From: a virus
IMG/VR virus record: IMGVR_UViG_3300050821_001948
Span: 1-64,000 of that record
Strand: one strand, 5' to 3'
Length of the DNA stretch: 64,000 nucleotides
Shown: piece by piece, positions 48,512-55,701 of the stretch
Layout: the number at the start of each line of letters is the position of its first letter
How positions within the stretch are numbered: the first letter of the stretch is position 1
The notes under the pieces: model-generated
The model's database searches: none
Told to the model about the DNA's origin: nothing
The model's input: only the letters and a program-made list of their open reading frames with translations
Made by a program: the position numbers and the translations under genes

Positions 48512-49149
48512 CAGTAGTCCTCATCCTCGTACTCGTCGTAGTACTCCCCATTGTCGCCATTATACCAGCAGCGCTTAACGGTTTCCTGTAAGACTGACAG
48601 GACTGAACCCGAGGCGATCTCATCCCAGGGACCACCGTTAGCGATCTCATCCCAGGAACCGGAGGCCGTCTTTATTAGCATAGCTGTACCGTCAAGGCTT
48701 ACGGTAAGATTGTAGAAGCCGTACTGACCACAGGTGTGTTCGAGGAAGCTATAACGAACATACTCGTGTTCTAGTGCAAATTCCTTGCTGAGCTTCTTAA
48801 GTCCTGCCGCCAACTTTTTGATATCGGTGTCTTTTTCAACGATCAACATGGGCTCTGGTTGAACGGCCTCATTGTTGTCATTGACTTCGCAGCCAATCCC
48901 ATAGACCTCGGGAACCAGATTCTTTGCGAACACCAGAAGTTTTTCTTCAGCGGCGATATTTCCCACCCCTCTAGACCAGGATGCCTGAACCAGCTCGCGG
49001 AGTGAGAGATCCTTGGTTGTAACCCATTCGGTCATGAGGGATGAACGGAGATCCCTTAGTTCACGCCACTTACCGTTCAGGACAGCAATTTCCTGCCACA
49101 AGGTTTCCATCTCAACGTCGGTTTGCGCGATGCGCTCAAGGGTGCTCAT
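48511..49149 (-). CDS. Unknown protein with internal duplication and acidic tail
   Basis: 212 residues. N-terminal coiled-coil-like helix (about 1-40), globular middle, then WDEIANGGPWDEIASG, which reflects two copies of GCGATCTCATCCCAGG in the DNA near 48615 and 48642. The C-terminus is almost all Tyr/Asp/Glu. ATGA link. Unrecognised. Confidence 0.6.
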   Translation of the reverse strand: MSTLERIAQTDVEMETLWQEIAVLNGKWRELRDLRSSLMTEWVTTKDLSLRELVQASWSRGVGNIAAEEKLLVFAKNLVPEVYGIGCEVNDNNEAVQPEPMLIVEKDTDIKKLAAGLKKLSKEFALEHEYVRYSFLEHTCGQYGFYNLTVSLDGTAMLIKTASGSWDEIANGGPWDEIASGSVLSVLQETVKRCWYNGDNGEYYDEYEDEDY

Positions 49150-49535
49150 GAAGCATCCTCCGGGTGGCGGCGATCCCAGTCTTCCAGCCGAGTCTCTACC
49201 CGAAGCTTGGCCACATTCGTGGACCAGGGAACAACCAGCAACGATCCATCGTACACGTGGACATTGAGCTGCTCTTCGTCGGGTTCTACCTTGATGTCAA
49301 TACGGCGGTTCTCACCAAGAAGGAAGCGAATCGTAGGGGATTTTCCGATCGGCTGACCATTCTCCTGAGAAGACCTGTATGGGTCTAGGAATGTGTTCGC
49401 ATCCCCCTCATCGGTCTGACTGAAAAGACGCCCTTCGAGCGATTCGATCTCAGCCTGGAGCTGCGAGATGTACCGCTGCGCCCACTTAGGAAGATTCTCA
49501 GTATCTCCCACGAAAGGTCCACGTGTTACAAGCAT
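49146..49535 (-). CDS. Unknown protein with N-terminal coiled coil
   Basis: 129 residues. KWAQRYISQLQAEIESLEGRL near 17-37 has clear heptads. The C-terminal half is beta-like, with a basic RRHPEDAS end. A recurring type in actinophages. Function unknown. Confidence 0.6.
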   Translation of the reverse strand: MLVTRGPFVGDTENLPKWAQRYISQLQAEIESLEGRLFSQTDEGDANTFLDPYRSSQENGQPIGKSPTIRFLLGENRRIDIKVEPDEEQLNVHVYDGSLLVVPWSTNVAKLRVETRLEDWDRRHPEDAS

Positions 49536-49537
49536 GA

Positions 49538-49717
49538 CTAGCTCCTCCCGATTATGGATTCTAAATCACTGATAACACCATAAAGGATATCAGCCCGGTG
49601 GTCTGCCATTCTACGGGTGTATCCATCCTCATCAATGCAGCGAGCTGTATAGGAGGCTCGCTCTGCTTTTTCTTGATAGCCAAGAATGAGATCTTCAATC
49701 TCTTCGTTTACTGTCAC
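49538..49717 (-). CDS. Unknown small protein
   Basis: 59 residues from the GTG at 49717, four bases after a strong AGGAGG. The longer frame would overlap the HNH gene by 77 bases. Helical, charged. Unrecognised. Confidence 0.58.
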   Translation of the reverse strand: MTVNEEIEDLILGYQEKAERASYTARCIDEDGYTRRMADHRADILYGVISDLESIIGRS

Positions 49718-50360
49718 GATTCCTCCTATCGGTAGTTCGCTTACGGTGACAAATTGCACAAACAAGATCACACTTCGCGAGTTCTGCTAGAACCTTTTCT
49801 TTTGAGAGCTGGACCATTTTAGAGGGGGTATATAACTTAACCTCCCCATCACGGTGATCCCATTCCATGGCATGAGGATGATGTTTAACCCCACAATCCA
49901 TGCAAGGGAAGTCTTTAAGTGAATTGAACCACTCCCGGCTTCTTTCTCGGGAGCGACGTTGACTTGCTAAGGCGCGTTCTCTATTCGACCCAGTACGATT
50001 CCTACGCGCCTTTTCTCTATTATGTTCCCTATGGGCTTCATCCCATAATCTAGTCTTTTCTTTATGTCGTGCTCTACTTTCTTCTGGAGTTAATAGAACA
50101 CGCGGAACAACACTCTCAGGATTCTTTTTACGTCGATAAGCCCTCTGTTTAGCGCGCGCTGCTTCTGGATCGGCTAACCTACGCTCTAATTGATAAGCTA
50201 ATCTTATTTCTCGATTAGCTAAATAAGTAGCTCGGGCTTTTTCCTTTGTTCTAGCCGCATAGTCCGCGTCGGTATCAAGCCTATTTCTTCGATACTCTCT
50301 CTGTTTAGTGTTTCGCAGCTCTAACTCTTGAGGGGTTAGTTCGCTAGCGAGGCGCGTCAT
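49695..50360 (-). CDS. HNH endonuclease with basic helical N-terminus
   Basis: 221 residues. The first 150 are Arg/Lys/Ala/Glu-rich and helical. The HNH core at about 160-205 is CMDCGVKHHPHAMEWDHRDG, then LAKCDLVCAICHRKRT. It is probably a free-standing homing nuclease. It has its own leaderless promoter, unlike the HNH genes of the left block. Confidence 0.83.
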   Translation of the reverse strand: MTRLASELTPQELELRNTKQREYRRNRLDTDADYAARTKEKARATYLANREIRLAYQLERRLADPEAARAKQRAYRRKKNPESVVPRVLLTPEESRARHKEKTRLWDEAHREHNREKARRNRTGSNRERALASQRRSRERSREWFNSLKDFPCMDCGVKHHPHAMEWDHRDGEVKLYTPSKMVQLSKEKVLAELAKCDLVCAICHRKRTTDRRNRDSKRRD

Positions 50361-50367
50361 GAGAGGA

Positions 50368-50396
50368 AGAATAGCATAGCATAACTAGGCTATCAA
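50368..50396 (-). promoter_or_regulatory. Promoter, leaderless type
   Basis: -35 TTGATA (50391-50396), 17-base spacer, -10 TATTCT (50368-50373). The HNH gene ATG follows the -10 by 7 bases. The -35 is coding for the last residues of the RuvB-like gene. Confidence 0.68.
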
Positions 50397-51377
50397 CGAG
50401 TGTCCTGCTGCTAATTTTATCGCCTCCTCCTTTTCTGCTCGAAGAAGGTCATTAGCCCTTCTAACACCCGAGCCAGAGAGTCGACGTCCAGCCTTGAGCT
50501 TGAGGATGTAGCCTCGCTTAACAAGAACGCGCTCGACGGCATCGACACCGCCAGGCGCATTCAGAACCTCTGCTACGGCCGACCGACCCAGGCCATCTGG
50601 GAAGCGGAGAAGCGTAGTAAGGTAGTCCCGCGCCATCTTATCGAGCCCGTCGCAGGTGAGGTTCATTAGCTCAAGGGTCTCCGAGATGGAGTAAGAACCA
50701 TCCTTCGGCGCGTTATTCGAACAGATGGCAAGATCGCGGATGTTAGCAAGAATCTGCTTGGCAAGACGTGGGTTATTATCTGCGGCAGTTGCCACAAGCC
50801 CAAGAGTCTCATCGTTCGGAAGTGGAAGCGCGCCGAAGAGGCGACTCGTCATCCCCTTGGCGATCAAGGTCGCTTCGTCGTGGGTGTAGTCCACGAGAAC
50901 CGGACGGAGCTGGAAGCGGGTCAGGATCGTGTCAGGGAGCTTACCCACCTCGTTGGTGCAGGCAATAATGCAAACCTTCGGCATCTCTTCCTCACCAGCG
51001 GCAGTCACGATCACACCATCTTGAAGAAAGTTAAGCGCCCAGGAAAGTTTTGCCTTGCCGCCAACTACGGCGTCACCGAACTCATCCCATAAAAGGATGT
51101 CCCCATCCTCCATGCTAAGGAGGATCTGCCGCGCCTCGTTAGCCCGTACGGGACCAGCGACCACCTTGATCTGCTTCTGCATCTCACGGGCCGCGAGCAC
51201 CGCCAGCGTGGTCTTACCATTCCCGCTTGTACCCTCAAGAAGGGTGTGCGGCATGGTTACTCCACGACTACGCGCGGACGTAGCGGCGATCTGGAGCTGG
51301 CGCTTCACGAGCGGCTGCCCGATGTAGTCGTCCCACTTCAGATCGTAGTCCGGATTTTCAAGAAGTGACTCACTCAC
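50385..51377 (-). CDS. RuvB-like AAA+ ATPase
   Basis: 330 residues from the GTG at 51377 (AGGGAG upstream). IGQPLVKRQL near 19-28, Walker A EGTSGNGKTTLA, GDILLWDEFGDA (Walker B), CIIACTNEVGKLPDTILTRF (sensor 1 and arginine finger) and NNPRLAKQIL (sensor 2) follow RuvB order. A C-terminal winged-helix segment starts at DGLDKMARDYL and ends RLSGSGVRRAND. RuvB drives Holliday-junction branch migration. The Walker A variant and the absence of visible RuvA/RuvC make a specialised role possible. Confidence 0.82.
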   Translation of the reverse strand: MSESLLENPDYDLKWDDYIGQPLVKRQLQIAATSARSRGVTMPHTLLEGTSGNGKTTLAVLAAREMQKQIKVVAGPVRANEARQILLSMEDGDILLWDEFGDAVVGGKAKLSWALNFLQDGVIVTAAGEEEMPKVCIIACTNEVGKLPDTILTRFQLRPVLVDYTHDEATLIAKGMTSRLFGALPLPNDETLGLVATAADNNPRLAKQILANIRDLAICSNNAPKDGSYSISETLELMNLTCDGLDKMARDYLTTLLRFPDGLGRSAVAEVLNAPGGVDAVERVLVKRGYILKLKAGRRLSGSGVRRANDLLRAEKEEAIKLAAGHSLIA

Positions 51378-51399
51378 AATTGTCTCCCTAGCAAAAGAT

Positions 51400-51417
51400 T
51401 CTGTATGCGAACAGAAA
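51400..51417. repeat. Inverted repeat in the RuvB-like gene leader
   Basis: TTCTGT-ATGCGA-ACAGAA, a perfect 6-base palindrome with a 6-base spacer. It lies between the predicted promoter and the GTG start, a position suited to an operator. The spacing differs from the mycobacterial SOS box, so LexA control is not implied. Confidence 0.5.
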
Positions 51418-51425
51418 CTTGACTC

Positions 51426-51454
51426 AGTGAACCACGTCAAGACTATCCTGTCAA
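51426..51454 (-). promoter_or_regulatory. Promoter of the RuvB-like gene
   Basis: -35 TTGACA (51449-51454), 17-base spacer, weak -10 TTCACT (51426-51431). The -35 contains the TGA stop of the upstream gene (51451-51453). A second TTGACG at 51435-51440 offers an overlapping alternative. Confidence 0.5.
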
Positions 51455-51615
51455 CGCGGCGATTTATACAGCTCGATCCGGATGTCTCCAGCGAGGTCTT
51501 CCTCGGTCCAACCGATCTGGCGGTCTGTGATGAGCCAATCCAGGGCTTCCCATACGGTGTCAGTGCTATGAAGCCACACATCATTCAGGAAGATGAGATA
51601 CACATCGTTCTTCAT
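51451..51615 (-). CDS. Unknown small protein
   Basis: 54 residues from the ATG at 51615. YLIFLNDVWLHSTDTVWEALDW resembles small phage proteins with one strand and a helix. Unrecognised. Confidence 0.57.
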   Translation of the reverse strand: MKNDVYLIFLNDVWLHSTDTVWEALDWLITDRQIGWTEEDLAGDIRIELYKSPR

Positions 51616-51803
51616 AGCTTCTCCTTGTCGAGACAGATTAAACTTAACCAAGCGCCTGACGCAAACGCGATGACGAACGCATGCTCATTGTCAGCGTCGC
51701 CCTGAAAGAGGAGAACGCCGCCGCCGTTGATTTCAAAAGCCCCAGCCAGCACGCCTTCAGTACTGCCGTCAGCCAGCCTGACCTCATAGTGGAACTGTTT
51801 CAC
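51612..51803 (-). CDS. Unknown small beta-rich protein
   Basis: 63 residues from the GTG at 51803 (GTGA overlap). Gly-rich strands. Unrecognised. Confidence 0.57.
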   Translation of the reverse strand: MKQFHYEVRLADGSTEGVLAGAFEINGGGVLLFQGDADNEHAFVIAFASGAWLSLICLDKEKL

Positions 51804-52012
51804 AACTTCTCCTTTGTGGGGGTAATGCCCCATACTTCGGATAATAGGACAGCGACACCATTGAACAGCTTAGCCAGTTCCGCGCCGGTCCATACCCTGT
51901 TGGGCTCTTCAGCGAATACTTTACTCAGACCGTCAATGCAATCGAGTACGCCTTGACGGGGCGTTGCTACTGTCGGCCATGCAAACCAGTCACCGAATAG
52001 CGATCCATCCAC
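51800..52012 (-). CDS. Unknown small protein
   Basis: 70 residues, helical C-terminus (ELAKLFNGVAVLLSEVWG). A short 8-base gap upstream contains AGGAG. Unrecognised. Confidence 0.57.
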   Translation of the reverse strand: MDGSLFGDWFAWPTVATPRQGVLDCIDGLSKVFAEEPNRVWTGAELAKLFNGVAVLLSEVWGITPTKEKL

Positions 52013-52020
52013 GAATTCTC

Positions 52021-52290
52021 CTAAGAACTGTACAGGGGCTTAACGTCGAAATGAATCTGCCCGTACTTTTCAATACCGGCAGCCCCGATGACCGTTTCTG
52101 CCGCGAACGCGGCCTGTTCTTTCCGCGTTTCAGCGAATGCGAAAGCGTCTTCAGCGTGGAAGAATGGCCCGATCACGAGAACATCAGACGGCTTGTCTGT
52201 GTCCTGATAGAAGTAGACACACCACGGCCCGTCGATGGTTTCAACGGCTAGTTCGACCTTAGCCTCATCCAGAATCTCTTTTATTCCCAT
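52021..52290 (-). CDS. Unknown protein
   Basis: 89 residues. Alpha/beta; the region GPFFHAEDAFAFAETRKEQA suggests a helix after a strand. TGATG link. Unrecognised. Confidence 0.57.
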   Translation of the reverse strand: MGIKEILDEAKVELAVETIDGPWCVYFYQDTDKPSDVLVIGPFFHAEDAFAFAETRKEQAAFAAETVIGAAGIEKYGQIHFDVKPLYSS

Positions 52291-52646
52291 CAAACCTCCT
52301 CAAAGTCGTTCTGCAAAGCGTACTCAGCCTGCGCTAGCGCAATCCCCCACGGGTTCCCGTTATCCTGCATGTTCTGCACGACATCAGCGTAATGGGCCAC
52401 ATCTGAGTTCTTTTCAAAAACGGGAATGTCCCTAGCCGCGCATGCATCGTCTACACTGTCACCGTCCCATTCAGTGAGCTGAGAAAGTGATATGCCGAGA
52501 CGGTAGAGTGCCTGACCGATAAGGCAGGATGGCTGATCTCCGTCGACGTATCTACAGACTCCATCTTCGGGTTGATAGACGACGTCCGGGCCAGCTTCCT
52601 CGACAACATCGTGCACTGCCATACGAAGTTCTTCAAGCTCGATCAT
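52290..52646 (-). CDS. Paralogous phage protein (DQPSCLIG family copy 2)
   Basis: 118 residues. CRYVDGDQPSCLIGQALYRLGIS and VQNMQDNGNPWGIALAQA match the gene at 34364. The acidic tail differs. ATGA link with the nucleotidyltransferase gene. Function unknown. Confidence 0.68.
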   Translation of the reverse strand: MIELEELRMAVHDVVEEAGPDVVYQPEDGVCRYVDGDQPSCLIGQALYRLGISLSQLTEWDGDSVDDACAARDIPVFEKNSDVAHYADVVQNMQDNGNPWGIALAQAEYALQNDFEEV

Positions 52647-53371
52647 CGGACGCGCTCCTTCATTGTCGGCTGCAAATTGATACCTTTCAGGATATTAGAT
52701 CTAAGATCTTCGCCCGCGCACTGAAGAAGCCTCAGCGTCGCTTCTAGGTCCAGTTCAAACATCTTGGCAAGCTCCTCCCTACGCCTCTCTGCCGAGACAG
52801 CTCCAACGAGGGGAGCCATGGCGGGATCTTCTAGCGCCCGCTGAATGTCGTCGTCCCACTCAAAGGCCAGCTTCACTGAGAACCGCATCACGCGGAGAAC
52901 CCTCAGTGCGTCTTCCCTGAAGCGTTCCTGAGCTGAACCAACCGCGCGCAGCATGCCGCTATAAAGGTCATGCTGACCACCAAAGGGATCGTACAGGACG
53001 CCCTCAGCATCCATGGCGATGGAATTGATCGTCAGATCGCGGCGCCCTTGGTCTTGAAGGAGAGTCCCGCGCTCTACCGTGTCAGGCCGACGACCATCGC
53101 TATACGCGCCATCTTTTCGACAGAGCACGAAGTCAGCGGTGATCTTGCTGAAGTCATGGCCCGCGAATGACCAGCCACCCTTAGGACAGTGCGCGCGTAC
53201 GGTGAAATAGCTCGGTGATTCCAAATACGTCTCGAAACCCTCATCACACAACCATTCCACCATGTCCTGGTATGAGTCAGCCTCAACACTGAAGTCGAAG
53301 TCGTGCGGGCGAATACCTAGAAGTCTATCCCTGACTGCGCCGCCCACAAGGTAGGGCGTAATCTCACTCAC
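52643..53371 (-). CDS. tRNA nucleotidyltransferase/poly(A) polymerase family protein
   Basis: 242 residues from the GTG at 53371, chosen for the 8-base overlap GTGAGTGA. An ATG at 53407 would overlap 44 bases. LVGGAVRDRLLG near 8-19, the catalytic DFDF near 24-27 and RRDLTINSIAMD near 108-119 are the class II CCA-enzyme signatures, followed by RFREDALRVLRVMRF. It is shorter than full CCA enzymes because the C-terminal body/tail is reduced. It may repair tRNA 3' ends, or act as a specialised nucleotidyltransferase. Confidence 0.85.
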   Translation of the reverse strand: MSEITPYLVGGAVRDRLLGIRPHDFDFSVEADSYQDMVEWLCDEGFETYLESPSYFTVRAHCPKGGWSFAGHDFSKITADFVLCRKDGAYSDGRRPDTVERGTLLQDQGRRDLTINSIAMDAEGVLYDPFGGQHDLYSGMLRAVGSAQERFREDALRVLRVMRFSVKLAFEWDDDIQRALEDPAMAPLVGAVSAERRREELAKMFELDLEATLRLLQCAGEDLRSNILKGINLQPTMKERVR

Positions 53372-53579
53372 TGGCGGCAGGTACGTAATAAGCGATGATA
53401 GTTCCATCCTCTAACGTATTAGTGTGCTCAAGGACGAGAATTCCCATGCGGATCAGCGTTGTTATATCATCTCCGCGAATGGAATCGGTCCAGCCTTTCG
53501 GGCCGACTATTCGGCAGATCACGCTGGGGTTCGGGGTAATTTCCTGCTCTGTCCCGAAGTTGTACTTCTTTTCGTTCAT
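53364..53579 (-). CDS. Unknown small protein
   Basis: 71 residues, beta-like, Ile/Thr-rich. ATGA link. Unrecognised. Confidence 0.57.
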   Translation of the reverse strand: MNEKKYNFGTEQEITPNPSVICRIVGPKGWTDSIRGDDITTLIRMGILVLEHTNTLEDGTIIAYYVPAASE

Positions 53580-53881
53580 GAAATTACCAGATCCGGGTAT
53601 CGCCCCTTGTCAAAGGAGCGGATGAAGTCACTTACCGGGGTGGGAAGCTTGACGTAGGTAGCATGTTCACTCGACGTTGGCGGAGTAAAATAAGCCGCCG
53701 ATGTGATGACGTTGACCGTAGTCCCTTCATTCCGGTATGTCAGATACTTGGCAATCGGGCAACCACAGGGATTCATTCGTTCACCCTTGAGGTTTACGCC
53801 GTTCCTGTCCATCTCGCCGCGAAGGAGCTTAGCCACGGCGGGCGATGTCTTGCATGCACTCAGTGCCTCAATACCGTTCAT
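53576..53881 (-). CDS. Paralogous phage protein (CPxAxYL family copy 3)
   Basis: 101 residues. CGCPIAKYLTYRNEGTTVNVITS and the terminal DFIRSFDKG correspond to the genes at 37454 and 45684. The leading helix is more diverged. ATGA link. Confidence 0.62.
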   Translation of the reverse strand: MNGIEALSACKTSPAVAKLLRGEMDRNGVNLKGERMNPCGCPIAKYLTYRNEGTTVNVITSAAYFTPPTSSEHATYVKLPTPVSDFIRSFDKGRYPDLVIS

Positions 53882-54123
53882 ACCAGCTTCACCTGCGCCT
53901 CCAAGTATTCTTGAACCCGTGTCAGGCTGATGATTGTAGCCTCGACGTCCAAGAGTGACCAGCGGGCTCGCGCATATTCTGAGTACGGCTTCCCATAGGA
54001 CGGAACCGCGTACCTAAGGTCAAACACGGCGCAGTCGGCCTTCTTCTCGTCGCGGAGTCCTTCAAGGACAACTTTTACATCACGAAGCTGCTTGAGCTTG
54101 CTCTTTAAAACCACTTTATCCAT
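53878..54123 (-). CDS. Unknown helical protein
   Basis: 81 residues from the ATG at 54123. Lys/Leu-rich helix (KVVLKSKLKQLRDVKVVLEGLRDEKK), then a second helix. First gene of its operon, facing away from the + strand gene. A TTGACA at 54175-54180 may serve as -35, but no good -10 is seen. Confidence 0.58.
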   Translation of the reverse strand: MDKVVLKSKLKQLRDVKVVLEGLRDEKKADCAVFDLRYAVPSYGKPYSEYARARWSLLDVEATIISLTRVQEYLEAQVKLV

Positions 54124-54239
54124 GTTACCCACACTCTCTGTGATAATCAGTAACTCTAAGTAATAGTGCTTTAATGTCAAGCAACCTTCCGATAACTCCA
54201 GTAGACCACTACAGGAAAAATTATTGGGAGCTGCAAAAA
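54124..54239. promoter_or_regulatory. Divergent promoter region
   Basis: 116 bases between head-to-head genes. The - strand has TTGACA (54175-54180) with only a weak AGAGTT at 17-base spacing. On the + strand GGGAG lies 9 bases before the ATG at 54240, but no -35/-10 pair stands out. Confidence 0.35.
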
Positions 54240-55550
54240 ATGCCTCTATCTGCCGCACAAAAGGCCGATCTTGTCGCGAAGGCGACGACAGATGTAACTG
54301 ATGCTAACCTAGTTGTGACGAAGGCGCAAGCTGCTATTGCCGCAGCTCAGGCCGAGCTTACTGCCGCTCAGAGCGCAGTGACCGATGCTAACGCGGAGCT
54401 TGCGGCCGTGAATGCTCTCGTCGTTGATGTTCCGCCCACTCCAGTGCCGGTTCCCGTACCTGTTCCGCCGAAGCCGGTTGTCAGCCCTGATGGGTTCACG
54501 GTTTCACCAGCAACGGACGTTAATGGTGTTGTGTGGTCAATCGTGGGCACTCCTGGGACTCCTGGGGCTCAGATTGCGAAGAATGGCGTGGTTGTTCCGC
54601 CGTCGAACAACATTAAAACTCTGTATGTCAAGAGTGGTATCGTTTATTTCGAGAACAACTCGGGGATTTGGTACACGCCTGACCCTGCCGGTGTCGGAAG
54701 TTCTACTGTTGTTCCAGATCCGACCGTTGCACCTGCTCCAGCCCCCGCTCCAGTGCCGGTTCCTACACCTACGCCTACGCCGACCCCCGCACCAACGGGC
54801 ACCGTTACTTTCGGCGGCGTTACCGGAAACTTCAAGTCTAGCAAGAAAGACACCTTCAAGGCACCACTCGATCTAACTTTCTGGCAGAAGAACCGCTGGG
54901 ACGGTGGAAGCGCCAGCTCGATCACCGATGAGGCGACTAACATCCCAGGTTCACAGGCGGACAGCTCCTACTCGGAGAACAACCGTATTGGCGCGGATGG
55001 CCTTGAAATGTGGATTACACCGCAGGTTGATACCGCGTCGTTCCCTGATAAGCCATTCTGTGGCGCCCACCTGGGCGTTCGTAACGCAACAATTCTACCA
55101 GGCATGGTTGTTGAAATTGATCTGATCGTGAACGTTCTTGGCGGCGGAACTTGGTCCGGACCTGTTCTTTACCCTCGCACGAAGGCTGGTGAGATCGACT
55201 GGGCGGAGTTTGGTAATACCCGTACCAACAAGACCCCAACTGCGAACTCTCACCTGTTCAAGCAGGATTCGAGCGGCAACTGGTACCAGTACGGTCAGGA
55301 CCAGACCAGCTATCTTAATAACCCTCAGCTCGCGGACGGGAAGACCCACAAGTACCGCATCTTCTACCACGCGGATGGTAATGGTTGGTCGTTCTGGGTT
55401 GACGATAAGTCCAGCTCGAATGACAAGATCCAGGACCCTGCTGGCGTTCCTATGTCGTTCTGGTTGGAGCTTGGTGTTCCTATCGGGGAGAATCCTGGGA
55501 CGGGCGCTACTATGATCTGCTCGCGCTACGAGGAGTTCGTTCCCGCCTAG
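54240..55550 (+). CDS. Surface protein with GH16-like C-terminal domain
   Basis: 436 residues from the ATG at 54240 (GGGAG 9 bases upstream). The frame from 54174 lacks a ribosome-binding site. Residues 1-60 are Ala/Gln-rich and coiled-coil-like. Two Pro-rich linkers flank a small domain (about 75-150) with the pattern GAQIAKNGVVVPP...LYVKSGIVYFENNSGIWYTPD. From about 205 a concanavalin-type fold follows; GEIDWAEFG has Glu318, Asp320 and Glu323 spaced as the GH16 ExDxxE catalytic site. A virion fibre or polysaccharide-degrading or -binding protein is likely. It is the only + strand gene right of 17.4 kb. Confidence 0.75.
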   Translation: MPLSAAQKADLVAKATTDVTDANLVVTKAQAAIAAAQAELTAAQSAVTDANAELAAVNALVVDVPPTPVPVPVPVPPKPVVSPDGFTVSPATDVNGVVWSIVGTPGTPGAQIAKNGVVVPPSNNIKTLYVKSGIVYFENNSGIWYTPDPAGVGSSTVVPDPTVAPAPAPAPVPVPTPTPTPTPAPTGTVTFGGVTGNFKSSKKDTFKAPLDLTFWQKNRWDGGSASSITDEATNIPGSQADSSYSENNRIGADGLEMWITPQVDTASFPDKPFCGAHLGVRNATILPGMVVEIDLIVNVLGGGTWSGPVLYPRTKAGEIDWAEFGNTRTNKTPTANSHLFKQDSSGNWYQYGQDQTSYLNNPQLADGKTHKYRIFYHADGNGWSFWVDDKSSSNDKIQDPAGVPMSFWLELGVPIGENPGTGATMICSRYEEFVPA

Positions 55551-55701
55551 TCAGCGCGGTGTGTAAGTACCACCACTCGAATCCGGGAAGCACCTTCCCT
55601 AGGGTCAGCACTGTTACAACATTGTCGACTATACCTAGGAGTGCCAGCGGCGTGGAAACCGTCAGGCGCCATTTAAGCGGCGCATCATTAAGACACTTCA
55701 T
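55510..55701 (-). CDS. Small membrane protein, overlapping a convergent gene
   Basis: 63 residues. The ATG overlaps the upstream stop, and the last 13 codons lie over the end of the + strand GH16-like gene. One hydrophobic span (about 15-34, VSTPLALLGIVDNVVTVLTL) and a basic tail. Coding is likely but the overlap is unusual. Confidence 0.45.
   Translation of the reverse strand: MKCLNDAPLKWRLTVSTPLALLGIVDNVVTVLTLGKVLPGFEWWYLHTALTRRERTPRSASRS

Noticed and set aside
54174-54239. Earlier start for the GH16-like protein
   Set aside because: No ribosome-binding site before 54174, whereas GGGAG precedes the ATG at 54240.
54412-54876. 154-codon alternative + frame within the GH16-like gene
   Set aside because: Arg/Leu-rich reading of the Pro-coding repeat region; no start signal.
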